Assembly (NCBI GenBank): GCA_946188395.1
Contig: CAMHUU010000021.1
Coordinates: 1 to 45,149, forward strand
Length of the DNA: 45,149 bases
Origin: an uncultured Prevotellaceae bacterium
GTDB taxonomy: Bacteria; Bacteroidota; Bacteroidia; Bacteroidales; Bacteroidaceae
Reading direction: 5' to 3'
A model generated the notes under the pieces. The model was not told the origin of the DNA and made no database searches. It was given only the letters and a program-made list of their open reading frames with translations. The position numbers and the translations under genes are program-made. Below are positions 6,815 to 13,981 of the stretch, piece after piece. Within the stretch, counting starts at the first letter, position 1; each line of letters begins with the position of its first letter.

Positions 6815-6925
6815 CAAAAGGGGAATTCGCAGAAAGGATGACAACCTTTATGACTTGCAAAGGTCGTTTCGAGCCCCAAGCATAACGAGCCATCACTCAC
6901 CAGAGTGGTGGCTTTGTTGTTTATT
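6815..6925 (+). ncRNA. Candidate structured small RNA (about 110 nt)
   Basis: A promoter precedes this stretch and a good terminator ends it (GCCATCACTC 6889-6898 with GAGTGGTGGC 6903-6912, then a T-rich tail). Upstream of the terminator the sequence folds as a three-way junction. GGGG (6820-6823) and TTCG (6826-6829) pair with CGAGCCCC (6870-6877). Inside are AAAGG/CCTTT (6833-6849) and ATGAC/GTCGT (6850-6867) hairpins. A 15-codon frame (6838-6885) overlaps it, so a tiny peptide is the alternative. It is not recognised as a known RNA family. It runs convergently into the 6924-7325 gene and overlaps that gene's stop by 2 nt. Confidence 0.45.
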
Positions 6926-7325
6926 AAGACTGCTGGGGAACGGTGATACAATATTGGACCAGGTCTTGGTTGGAACGCTGCAGCCCCACCATCAGCTTAA
7001 CCTCCCCATATTTCATAATAAGGAGTTTCTCAAACTGCTTCTGGTTACGCGTGTTACGCTTGGCTGGTTGCTCGCCAGTTTTGATAGCACCTTCCAGTAT
7101 CTCCGTGAGACGGAATACGGCAAGTGTTGACTCATAACTGCGGGACGCTTTCTCATAAGTTTCATTAATTGACAGGAACTTCACGTTGATGAATGCACCA
7201 AGGCTTCGGTTCCAGATTTTTTTTTCTGGATGTTCAGCTATCCACTGGGCATAAAAGTCCTTGATGAGTTTCTCTCTTGCTTTTATGTCCTCTTTTGTAC
7301 GTCCAGCAGGTATGTTATTTGTCAT
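6924..7325 (-). CDS. Unknown 133-residue protein
   Basis: No family is recognised. It is a charged, helical, cytoplasmic-type protein (RTKEDIKAREKLIKDFYAQW, later KRNTRNQKQFEKLLIMKYG) without a signal peptide or cysteine clusters. A basic patch near residues 88-100 could contact nucleic acid. It is transcribed alone from a good promoter at 7377-7347 that stands back to back with the smalltalk promoter, so it could be a local regulator. Its 3' end meets the tail of the candidate small RNA head-on. Confidence 0.6.
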   Translation of the reverse strand: MTNNIPAGRTKEDIKAREKLIKDFYAQWIAEHPEKKIWNRSLGAFINVKFLSINETYEKASRSYESTLAVFRLTEILEGAIKTGEQPAKRNTRNQKQFEKLLIMKYGEVKLMVGLQRSNQDLVQYCITVPQQS

Positions 7326-7346
7326 CGTGTCATTTTTTTAGTATTG

Positions 7347-7377
7347 CAAAGGTAACAATATTTATCAAAACGACAAA
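7347..7377 (-). promoter_or_regulatory. Promoter of the 6924-7325 gene
   Basis: TACCTTTG at 7354-7347 with TTTG at 7377-7374, 19 nt apart. Its -33 element is only 17 bp from that of the divergent smalltalk promoter. Confidence 0.65.
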
Positions 7378-7394
7378 GAAAACAACTCAAAAAC

Positions 7395-7434
7395 TTGCAT
7401 ATCTCGGATTTATTTCGTAACTTTGCAATTGTAA
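7395..7434 (+). promoter_or_regulatory. Promoter of the smalltalk-M15 pair
   Basis: TTG at 7395-7397 and TAACTTTG at 7418-7425, 20 nt apart. TTGCATAT, TTATTTCGTA and CTTTGCAAT blocks are shared at the same spacing with the HU-like promoter. Confidence 0.7.
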
Positions 7435-7442
7435 AAGAGATT

Positions 7443-7484
7443 ACAATTAACCCTATTTATTCACCTTTAAAACACACAACGATT
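7443..7484 (+). promoter_or_regulatory. 5' leader shared with the HU-like gene
   Basis: ACAATTAACCCTATTTATT (7443-7461), then an AAACACACAAC run up to the start codon. Its counterpart is 668-626 on the other strand. The spacer between promoter and leader is about 25-30 nt shorter here than at the HU-like gene. Confidence 0.6.
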
Positions 7485-7610
7485 ATGAAGAAAAACAACA
7501 GTATTTGGGAAGTCCTTCTGAGGATTGTTATCGCAGCCGCAACGGCAGCGCTGACTGCACTGGGCACCACCTCGTGCATGGGTTATGGACCATTCGACAG
7601 TCTGGTATGA
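7485..7610 (+). CDS. Smalltalk-type small membrane peptide
   Basis: This 41-residue peptide (MKKNNSIWEVLLRIVI, then an Ala/Thr/Leu-rich helix, then GTTSCMGYG) matches the Bacteroidota 'smalltalk protein' group. It has a basic start, one hydrophobic segment (about residues 8-30) and a Cys at position 31. GTTSC is a borderline lipobox; if it is used, the mature product would be an 11-residue lipopeptide, otherwise the peptide is a single-span membrane protein. Its TGA overlaps the start of the M15 gene (ATGA), so the two are made together. A holin- or lysis-lipoprotein-like role is inference; the family has no proven function known to me. Confidence 0.75.
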   Translation: MKKNNSIWEVLLRIVIAAATAALTALGTTSCMGYGPFDSLV

Positions 7611-8020
7611 TGGATGACGTTCGCTTATCCTCTCATTTCACGTTGGCAGAGTTCTGCAACTTCGGCAAGTACCCTGCCAACGTTCCTTCGACGCAGCAGA
7701 CGGCCAACATGATCTACGGCTGCCGCCTGCTGTTGGAGCCCGCACGCGAGGCCATCGGCTGCCCCATCATCGTCAACTCCGGTTTCCGCAATCCTCGTGT
7801 CAACGCCCTTGTGGGTGGCGTCGCCGGCTCGCAGCACCTCCAAGGCCAGGCTGCCGACATCCGCCCCAAGGACCCCGCCCGGTTCCAACAGTTGGTCGAC
7901 TTTCTCCGCCATTGTGAATATACCGACCAACTACTGACCGGCACGGGCTGGCTCCACATCTCCTGGGCGCCCTTCCGTTCGCCCCGCCACGATGTCCGCC
8001 TCGGGTATTACTCGAAATAA
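7607..8020 (+). CDS. M15-family D-Ala-D-Ala carboxypeptidase / endolysin-like peptidase
   Basis: The 137-residue product is a compact single-domain zinc peptidase of the M15 (peptidase_M15_3) group, which cuts peptidoglycan stem peptides. Zinc ligands fit H77 and D84 in SQHLQGQAAD, and H117 in GWLHISW; the NSGFRNP strand before them is typical. There is no signal peptide, so the enzyme must reach the periplasm by another route, as phage endolysins do. The start ATG 7607 overlaps the smalltalk stop; a second ATG follows directly at 7610. The pair looks like a small-membrane-peptide plus endolysin module and shares its promoter and leader with the HU-like gene. Confidence 0.85.
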   Translation: MMDDVRLSSHFTLAEFCNFGKYPANVPSTQQTANMIYGCRLLLEPAREAIGCPIIVNSGFRNPRVNALVGGVAGSQHLQGQAADIRPKDPARFQQLVDFLRHCEYTDQLLTGTGWLHISWAPFRSPRHDVRLGYYSK

Positions 8021-8046
8021 ACGCAAAGATTTATGTGGAAAAATGA

Positions 8047-8080
8047 CGACGCGTCGTAGCTTGGTGGCTGCGGCGCGTCG
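8047..8080. terminator. GC-rich hairpin between convergent M15 and rnfA genes
   Basis: CGACGCG (8047-8053) pairs with CGCGTCG (8074-8080) around a 20-nt loop. A moderately T-rich stretch follows on the + strand, so it may end the M15 transcript. Only partial support. Confidence 0.4.
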
Positions 8081-8120
8081 CGGGTATTAGTAGTTTTGTT
8101 TTGAAATGGTGTCTGTAAAA

Positions 8121-8723
8121 TCAATCGAGGCCGAAGAGGGTGCGCAGACCGCCGTCGACTCCCGAGAATCCCATGAAGGCCAGCGAGAGCAGTCCGGCTG
8201 AGAGCATGACAATAGCCATGCCGCGCATACCCTTGGGGATGTTGACCAGCTCGAGCTGTTCGCGCATGCCGGCAAAGACGGTCAGGGCCAGTCCGAAGCC
8301 AACGGCTGTGGAGAAGGCATAGACGACGGATTGCAGCAGGTTGAAGTCCTTCTGGATGACCAGAATGGCTACACCAAGCACGGCGCAGTTGGTGGTGATG
8401 AGCGGCAGGAAGATGCCCAGGGCCTGATAGAGCGCCGGAGAGACCTTCTTGAGGATGATTTCGACCATCTGCACCAAGGCGGCAATGACCAAGATGAAGG
8501 CGATGGTCTGCAGATACTGCAGTCCGAAGGCGTCGAGCACATAGGTCTGAACGAGCCACGTAACGATGGTGGCCAGCGTCATGACGAAGGCAACGGCTGC
8601 CGACATGCCCAGCGAGGTATCGATCTTCTTCGACACGCCGAGGAACGGACAGATGCCGAGGAACTGCGACAGGATGATATTGTTGACGAATATCGCGCTA
8701 ATGAAAATCAAGATATATTCCAT
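8121..8723 (-). CDS. rnfA: Rnf complex subunit RnfA
   Basis: This 200-residue integral membrane subunit belongs to the ion-translocating ferredoxin:NAD oxidoreductase, which couples electron flow between ferredoxin and NAD to Na+ or H+ transport. Six hydrophobic helices are visible. Family-typical stretches are NNIILSQFLGICPFLGVS near the start and LPLITTNCAVLGVA in the middle; the conserved Cys residues in these helices line the inter-subunit iron site known in Rnf/Nqr. It is slightly longer than the usual ~190 residues. It is the last gene of the leftward operon, paralogous to RnfE next door. Confidence 0.95.
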   Translation of the reverse strand: MEYILIFISAIFVNNIILSQFLGICPFLGVSKKIDTSLGMSAAVAFVMTLATIVTWLVQTYVLDAFGLQYLQTIAFILVIAALVQMVEIILKKVSPALYQALGIFLPLITTNCAVLGVAILVIQKDFNLLQSVVYAFSTAVGFGLALTVFAGMREQLELVNIPKGMRGMAIVMLSAGLLSLAFMGFSGVDGGLRTLFGLD

Positions 8724-8727
8724 AGTT

Positions 8728-8768
8728 GTCGTTATTTCGTTATTACGTTATTTCGTTATTACGACATT
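8728..8768. repeat. Octamer array in the rnfE-rnfA spacer
   Basis: Four units, CGTTATTT and CGTTATTA alternating (8730-8761), so the 16-mer is repeated perfectly. It ends 7 nt before the rnfE stop codon. It shares its unit with the array inside the primase gene. Confidence 0.7.
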
Positions 8769-9353
8769 TTAGTTGCTGCGCAACTTGTTGACGATGGCGA
8801 TGAGGAATCCCAGCATGATGAACGCGCCCGGAGGCAGCACGAAGAGCAGGATGTTGTAGGTCTCGGGCAGCAGGGTCAGACCGAAGACTGATCCAGAGCC
8901 CAACAGCTCGCGGCAGATGCCGAGCAGCGTCAGACCGATGGTGAAACCGAGTCCGATGCCAATGCCGTCGAACAGCGATGCCACGGGCGAATTCTTGGCT
9001 GCAAAGGCCTCGGCACGACCGAGGATGATGCAGTTGACCACAATCAGCGGGATGAACAGTCCGAGGGCAGCGTCGATGTCGGGCAGATAGGCCTTGATGA
9101 CCAGCTGCAGGATGGTGACGAACGCCGCAATGACGACGATGAACACGGGGATGCGCACCTTGTCGGGCGTGATGCTCTTAAGGCACGATATCACGAAGTT
9201 GGTGCAGATGAGCACAGCCATCGTGGCCAGTCCCATCGACATACCGTTCATGGCAGAGGTGGTAGTGGCCAGCGTGGGACACATACCGAGCATCAGGACG
9301 AACGTGGGGTTCTCCTTGACGATGCCATTCTTAATGATACTTATATAATTCAT
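8769..9353 (-). CDS. rnfE: Rnf complex subunit RnfE
   Basis: This 194-residue six-helix membrane subunit is homologous to RnfA and inserted with opposite topology in the complex. The start (NPTFVLMLGMCPTLATTTSA) and the middle (GLFIPLIVVNCIILGRAEAFA) are the conserved Cys-containing half-helices typical of RnfE/NqrD. The length fits the family. It lies fifth in rnfBCDGEA; the preceding gap to rnfG carries a heptamer array. Confidence 0.95.
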   Translation of the reverse strand: MNYISIIKNGIVKENPTFVLMLGMCPTLATTTSAMNGMSMGLATMAVLICTNFVISCLKSITPDKVRIPVFIVVIAAFVTILQLVIKAYLPDIDAALGLFIPLIVVNCIILGRAEAFAAKNSPVASLFDGIGIGLGFTIGLTLLGICRELLGSGSVFGLTLLPETYNILLFVLPPGAFIMLGFLIAIVNKLRSN

Positions 9354-9381
9354 TGAACTTTAATCTTTGAACTTTGAACTT
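9354..9381. repeat. Heptamer array in the rnfG-rnfE spacer
   Basis: Units TGAACTT, TAATCTT, TGAACTT and TGAACTT, ending 5 nt before the rnfG stop codon at 9387. Confidence 0.65.
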
Positions 9382-9386
9382 TATGA

Positions 9387-10010
9387 TTACTTATTAAGCT
9401 CGGTGGCACCGGTCTCTGCGTCGGCAGCGGGCGTGGCCTTATAAGCCTTGTAAGCATTGTTGACAGCGAGCAGGAAGGCGCGGCTGGTGATGGTGGAAGC
9501 CGTGATGGCATCAACCTGTCCGCCGTCCTTCGATACGGTCAGAGGCTCCTTGGGGTCCTTGCCGATGATGTCGCCCTTCTGGCCCTTCTGGAACCATTGG
9601 TCGGCCTTGGCACCCAGACCTGGAGTCTCGGCATGTTCGAGCAGCGTATAACCTAGGATCTTGCCCTCGGTATCGAAACCGACAAGCACCTTCAGATCGC
9701 CACCGAATCCCATCGTGGCCGACTCGACGGCAGCACCGAGGTCCTTGCCCTGGGCGTCCTGAATCTGATAGATGGTATAGGTGAGTTCCTTACCCTTGTC
9801 GTCGTTCTGCTTCACCTCGTCGGTCTTGGCCACCTTCAGGTCGCTGACGCACATGACGGTCTTGATGCCGTCGGCCAGCGCTTTCTCCTTCTGTGCGGCG
9901 ATGGGGCCTTCGGTCAGGTGATTGACATAAGCCAGGATGCCGCCCATGATGACTGCTACTCCCGTGAGCACCAGCACCATATTCAATAATGATGATTCTA
10001 ATTTCTTCAT
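9387..10010 (-). CDS. rnfG: Rnf complex subunit RnfG (FMN-binding), with extra C-terminal motif
   Basis: The 207-residue protein has one N-terminal membrane helix and a periplasmic FMN-binding domain. The expected covalent FMN site is D-A-I-T-A-S-T (167-173), a degenerate form of the DxxSGAT motif used by the flavin transferase ApbE; T173 would be the acceptor. The ETPGLG segment near residue 130 is family-typical. The last residues contain a second, better motif, D-A-E-T-G-A-T (197-203), identical to the one in RnfD. The start ATG 10010 was chosen because AAGGAGG lies 8 nt upstream and the upstream in-frame ATG overlaps rnfD's end. rnfD lies 13 nt upstream. Confidence 0.95.
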   Translation of the reverse strand: MKKLESSLLNMVLVLTGVAVIMGGILAYVNHLTEGPIAAQKEKALADGIKTVMCVSDLKVAKTDEVKQNDDKGKELTYTIYQIQDAQGKDLGAAVESATMGFGGDLKVLVGFDTEGKILGYTLLEHAETPGLGAKADQWFQKGQKGDIIGKDPKEPLTVSKDGGQVDAITASTITSRAFLLAVNNAYKAYKATPAADAETGATELNK

Positions 10011-10023
10011 ATCGCGGTCCTCC

Positions 10024-11022
10024 TTAGTTCTTGGCAGGCACTTCACCGAAGCGCGTGGGTTTCACATAATTATTAATAAGAGGTGTGAACGCATTCATGA
10101 TGAGAATAGCGAACGACATGCCCTCGGGATAGGCACCCCAGTTACGGATGACGACGGTGAGCACACCAATGGCGACACCATAGATGAGCTGGCCCTTGGC
10201 GGTCATGGGCGACGTCACGTAGTCGGTAGCCATGAAGATGGCACCGAGCATGAGACCACCCGAGAAGATGACGCTAATGGGGTCGGCATAGCAGGGATTA
10301 GCCAGATGCATGATGCCAGCAAAGATGAATACCGTGCCAATGATGGAGACGGGAATGTGCCAAGTGATGATCTTCTGCCACAGCATGTAGGCCAGGCCCA
10401 GCAAGAGTGCCAGGCCACAGATTTCACCCAGGGCACCGGCTCCAGCGGGATGGTTACCGATGAAGAGGTCGAGCGACGACGGCAGCTGCTCGAGCAGGCT
10501 GGCATCGCCATTCTTGATGGCGGTCTGCATGATGTAGAGCGGAGTGGCACCGGTCTCGGCATCAAGGTAGCTGGTGAGCTGACCAGCCACGGGCCACGTC
10601 GTCATCTGCGCGGGGAAAGCCACCAGCAGGGCAGCACGACCGACAAGTGCCGGATTGAAGAGGTTATTACCCAGTCCGCCAAAGGTCATCTTACCCACAC
10701 CGATGGCGAACAGCGCACCGATGATGATGATCCAGATGGGGAGGTTGCTGGGCAGGTTGAAACCGAGCAGCAGACCGGTGAGGACGGCAGAACCGTCGCA
10801 GATGGTGGTGCGCTCGTTCTTAAGCATGAACTTATTGATGGCCCACTCGAAGAGTACGCAGGCCGCAACGCTCGTCGCACAGACAATGGCCGAGCCAATG
10901 CCGAAGAAATAGAACGACACGAGCAGCGCAGGCAGCAGGGCGATGATGACGCCATACATGTTGCGCTCGACGGTGTCGGTTCCGTGTGCGTGAGGCGAAA
11001 GTGATACAATTAATTTTCCCAT
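10024..11022 (-). CDS. rnfD: Rnf complex subunit RnfD
   Basis: This 332-residue membrane subunit has about nine helices and carries covalent FMN. The flavinylation motif D-A-E-T-G-A-T (154-160, T160 the likely acceptor) is followed by PLYIM as in other RnfD/NqrB proteins. Other conserved segments are GLLLGFNLPSNLP, GGLGNNLFNPALVG and MATDYVTSPMT. The length fits the family. Its electrons pass between RnfG and RnfA/E. The spacer to rnfC carries a heptamer array that ends on the rnfC stop codon. Confidence 0.95.
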   Translation of the reverse strand: MGKLIVSLSPHAHGTDTVERNMYGVIIALLPALLVSFYFFGIGSAIVCATSVAACVLFEWAINKFMLKNERTTICDGSAVLTGLLLGFNLPSNLPIWIIIIGALFAIGVGKMTFGGLGNNLFNPALVGRAALLVAFPAQMTTWPVAGQLTSYLDAETGATPLYIMQTAIKNGDASLLEQLPSSLDLFIGNHPAGAGALGEICGLALLLGLAYMLWQKIITWHIPVSIIGTVFIFAGIMHLANPCYADPISVIFSGGLMLGAIFMATDYVTSPMTAKGQLIYGVAIGVLTVVIRNWGAYPEGMSFAILIMNAFTPLINNYVKPTRFGEVPAKN

Positions 11023-11032
11023 TGTATATTTC

Positions 11033-11060
11033 TTAACTCTTAATTCTTAACTCTTAATTA
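11033..11060. repeat. Heptamer array ending on the rnfC stop codon
   Basis: Units TTAACTC, TTAATTC, TTAACTC and TTAATTA. The last three bases (11058-11060) are the reverse complement of the rnfC TAA stop. Confidence 0.7.
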
Positions 11061-12425
11061 CTTCTTAGCAGCTCGACTGCGAATGATTCCCATGACGGTA
11101 GACTTAGCCTGACGAATGTTGTCAAGCAGCGGACGGTGAGCCGGACACGTGAACTGGCACGAGCCACACTCAATACAGCTGACGACATCCTCCTGCTCGG
11201 CACGCTCCCAGTTCTTGACGGCAGCGAGCTTGGCCAGCAGGTAGGGCTCGAGGCCCATGGGGCAGGCCGACACACACTTGGCACAGCGGATACAGGGATT
11301 AGGCTCCTTGCGCAATGCCTCGTCGCCCGAGATGATGGTCACCGAGTTAGTACCCTTGCAGATGGGCACCTCGACGCTGGTCAGCGCCTTACCCATCATC
11401 GGACCACCAGCCAGCAGCTTGTTGTCGCCCTCGGGCATACCACCACAGGCATCGATGAGGTCCTTCATGGGCGTTCCCATGCGAACCAGGAAGTTGCCGG
11501 GATTCTGCAGGCGCTTACCGGTCACGGTAGTATAGCGCTCGAACAGCGGCTTGCGCTTCATGACAGCCTCGTAGACGGCAAAGGCCGTTCCCACGTTCTG
11601 CACGATGGCACCCACATTGACGGGAATGGCGGGAGGTGCAGGCACCTGACGGCGGATGACAGCATCGACGAGCTGTTTCTCACCACCCTGCGGATAGCGC
11701 TGCTTCAGGGGCACTACCTCAACTGTGTATTCCGAAGCGGCAAACGCTTCGGCACATTTCTTCGTCAGCAGTTCGATGGCAGGCATCTTGTTGGTCTCGA
11801 TGCCGATGTAGCCCTTGTTGACCTTGGCAGCCTTCATGAGCAGCTCGAGACCTACAAGGATCTCGTCGGCTTTCTCCATCATCAGACGGAAATCGGCGGT
11901 GATGTAGGGTTCGCACTCAACGGCATTGATAATGACGCACTCGGCCTTCGCTGTGGGCGGAGGACAGAGTTTGATGAAGGTGGGGAAACAGGCACCACCC
12001 ATACCCACGACACCAGCGGTCTTGATGCGCTCGACGATTTCCTCGGGCGTCAGTTCGGGATGGTCCTTCACCAGTTCCAGCTTGTCGGAGCGGTCGATGG
12101 TCTCTTCCCATTCGTCACCTTCTACATTAATAATAATAACGGGCTTGCGATAGCCGGTGGCATCGATGGCGGTATCGATCTTGAATACCGTGCCGCTGAC
12201 ACTCGAATAGATGGGAGCGGAAACGAAACCGCCAGCCTCGGCAATCATCGTGCCAACCTTTACCTTGTCGCCCTTGGCAACAACGGGCTTGGCAGGAGCA
12301 CCAATATGCTGACCCAGCGGGAAAATGGCCTGCTTGGGAAGGGCTGCCACCTGGGTAGCCACCTCATGGGTCAACTTGTTCTCTTCGGGGTGTACACCAC
12401 CGATACGGAATGTTCTTACGTTCAT
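11058..12425 (-). CDS. rnfC: Rnf complex subunit RnfC (NADH/FMN, 2 x [4Fe-4S])
   Basis: This 455-residue peripheral subunit accepts or donates electrons to NAD. The N-terminal barrel-sandwich region is followed by the FMN/NADH-binding fold (VVGMGGACFPTFIKL near 150, GVEC-type VECEPYITADFRLM). Two ferredoxin-type clusters are clear: CIRCAKCVSACP (378-389) and CIECGSCQFTCP (417-428). The length is typical for short RnfC proteins without the long Ala/Lys tail of gammaproteobacteria. The start ATG overlaps the rnfB stop by 4 nt (ATGA), showing translational coupling. Confidence 0.95.
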   Translation of the reverse strand: MNVRTFRIGGVHPEENKLTHEVATQVAALPKQAIFPLGQHIGAPAKPVVAKGDKVKVGTMIAEAGGFVSAPIYSSVSGTVFKIDTAIDATGYRKPVIIINVEGDEWEETIDRSDKLELVKDHPELTPEEIVERIKTAGVVGMGGACFPTFIKLCPPPTAKAECVIINAVECEPYITADFRLMMEKADEILVGLELLMKAAKVNKGYIGIETNKMPAIELLTKKCAEAFAASEYTVEVVPLKQRYPQGGEKQLVDAVIRRQVPAPPAIPVNVGAIVQNVGTAFAVYEAVMKRKPLFERYTTVTGKRLQNPGNFLVRMGTPMKDLIDACGGMPEGDNKLLAGGPMMGKALTSVEVPICKGTNSVTIISGDEALRKEPNPCIRCAKCVSACPMGLEPYLLAKLAAVKNWERAEQEDVVSCIECGSCQFTCPAHRPLLDNIRQAKSTVMGIIRSRAAKK

Positions 12426-13366
12426 GCTTGTTCCTCCTTCTTTACTTCTGGTTCAACATTAGCCGGTTTCGCTTCAGCCTTAGGAGCAGGAGCAGCCTCT
12501 GTCTTGGGGGCCTCCTCCTTGGGCTTGGGCTGAGGAGCCGGTGTTGGGAAGTTGACGTCGTGGATGGCCTTAGTAGGACAAACGACAACACACTTGCGGC
12601 ACAGGCGACACTTCTCGTGGTCGATGTAGCACACATTGTTCTCGATCGTGATAGCCTGGAACTTACATTCCTTCTCGCACTTGCCACAACCGATACAGGC
12701 TGCCTTACAAGCCTTCATGGCTACAGGACCCTTGTCCTTGTTGACGCAGGAAACGAACACTCTCCTACCCTTCGGACCCTTCTTACGCAACTCGATGATG
12801 TTGCGCGGACAAGCCTTGACACAGGCACCACAAGCCACACACTTCTCCTCGTCGACCTCGGGCAGGCCCGTTTCGGGATTCATGTGGATGGCATCGAACT
12901 GACAGGCAGCGACACAATCGCCACAACCCAGACAACCAAAGCCGCAAGCCGTCTCGCCAGCACCGCACGAGTTCATGGCGGCACAGGTGCGAAGACCACT
13001 ATACTCGGCAATCTTAGGACGGAGCGCACAGGTTCCGTTGCAACGCACCACGGCAATCTTCGGCTCACCATTGGCAATGGCCATACCCAGCAGGTCGGCC
13101 ACCTTACCCATCACTTCTTGTCCGCCCACAGGACACATCAGCCCTTCCAAGCTGCCGGCATCAGCCCCTTTTACCAGAGCGTCGGCCAGACCTCCACAGC
13201 CGGCGAATCCACAACCGCCACAATTGGCTCCCGGCAACTGCTCGGTCACCTGTGCGATGCGAGGATCTTCGTAGACTGCGAACTTCTTGGAGCAGACATA
13301 CAGCACGAGGGCGGCAATCAGTCCGATGGCGCCCAGCACTAATACTGCAATCAAAATGAAATTCAT
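12422..13366 (-). CDS. rnfB: Rnf complex subunit RnfB (polyferredoxin)
   Basis: This 314-residue subunit receives electrons from ferredoxin. It has one N-terminal membrane helix (about 3-25) and a CGGCGFAGC cluster (C49, C52, C57) with C78 completing it. Four ferredoxin motifs follow: CLGCGDCVAAC, CVACGACVKAC, CIGCGKCEKEC and CRLCRKCVVVC. The last 40 residues are Pro/Ala/Lys/Glu-rich and probably disordered, a tail not needed for clusters. It follows the RseC-family gene after 36 nt and is coupled to rnfC. Confidence 0.95.
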   Translation of the reverse strand: MNFILIAVLVLGAIGLIAALVLYVCSKKFAVYEDPRIAQVTEQLPGANCGGCGFAGCGGLADALVKGADAGSLEGLMCPVGGQEVMGKVADLLGMAIANGEPKIAVVRCNGTCALRPKIAEYSGLRTCAAMNSCGAGETACGFGCLGCGDCVAACQFDAIHMNPETGLPEVDEEKCVACGACVKACPRNIIELRKKGPKGRRVFVSCVNKDKGPVAMKACKAACIGCGKCEKECKFQAITIENNVCYIDHEKCRLCRKCVVVCPTKAIHDVNFPTPAPQPKPKEEAPKTEAAPAPKAEAKPANVEPEVKKEEQA

Positions 13367-13402
13367 AAAGATACTTGTTTTTGTTTTATTTGTTTTAGTT
13401 TG

Positions 13403-13822
13403 TTATAATGTTGCGATTTGGAAGCTGAGTTCGTCGCGCATCCGGTTGCGCAGCAGCCACAGCAGGAAATAATAGGGAACGAGCGCTGCCAGGGCACACA
13501 AGGCCGCCAGCCCCTCGCTGGACGTCACGAGCAACACGACGACCAACACGGCAACCATCAAGACGAAAGGCAGTCCGAACCCCCACAACAGGGCCTTGGC
13601 AGCCACCACGCCAGAAGTGGTTACCGTCACCGGCTGTCCTACCTGATAATCCTTCGAAGACGTGTCGCAGAAAACGTCGATAATCTTCTCCTTACTCTCG
13701 GCAGCATTGCAATAGCCGGCCACCTTGCACGCGGCACAAGCTGAGGTCTGAACGATGCGAACTTGCACCTTGTCAGATTCTATCCGTTCTATAACCCCCG
13801 AATGACTTATCTTAGTACTCAT
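13403..13822 (-). CDS. RseC/MucC-family SoxR-reducing system protein
   Basis: The 139-residue product has an N-terminal soluble part with Cys residues in the order C-A-A-C and then C (CAACKVAGYC), followed by two membrane helices (about 78-100 and 104-125), which is the RseC layout. In many bacteria RseC homologues are encoded with rnf genes and are thought to help assemble or reduce partner proteins; its exact job is unsettled. It is the first gene of the rnf operon here, with a promoter box at 13867-13860. Confidence 0.85.
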   Translation of the reverse strand: MSTKISHSGVIERIESDKVQVRIVQTSACAACKVAGYCNAAESKEKIIDVFCDTSSKDYQVGQPVTVTTSGVVAAKALLWGFGLPFVLMVAVLVVVLLVTSSEGLAALCALAALVPYYFLLWLLRNRMRDELSFQIATL

Positions 13823-13859
13823 TAGTTTTGCAATGTCGACTTTGCAGAATTTATTTTTG

Positions 13860-13867
13860 CAAAGGTA
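13860..13867 (-). promoter_or_regulatory. Promoter -7 box of the rseC-rnf operon
   Basis: TACCTTTG on the minus strand, 37 nt before the start codon at 13822. The -33 region has no clear TTG. Confidence 0.5.
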
Positions 13868-13928
13868 CGATAAAAATATGAATTAAACATGTAATTATAT
13901 AAGTTTTTTCGAAAAAAAGTCGTAATCG

Positions 13929-13960
13929 TTTGCGATTATCTGATTTTTTTCATACTTTTG
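13929..13960 (+). promoter_or_regulatory. Promoter of the 13982 gene
   Basis: TTTG at 13929-13932 and TACTTTTG at 13953-13960, 20 nt apart. This places the transcript start only about 15 nt before ATG 13982 and rules out the upstream in-frame ATG at 13958. Confidence 0.6.
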
Positions 13961-13981
13961 CCTCGTCAAACGCAAAAACAG

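Noticed and set aside
6855..6890. T-arm-like stretch (GGTCGTTTCGAGCCCC), possible tRNA or attachment remnant
   Set aside because: No acceptor, anticodon or D arm can be built around it; the pairing fits the small-RNA fold better.
8008..8559. Leftward frame overlapping the 3' half of rnfA
   Set aside because: A frame-shifted reading of rnfA; the RnfA product is complete.
8121..13366. Reading the operon as Na+-NQR instead of Rnf
   Set aside because: RnfB polyferredoxin and the RnfC cluster motifs are present and there is no NqrF or NqrA.
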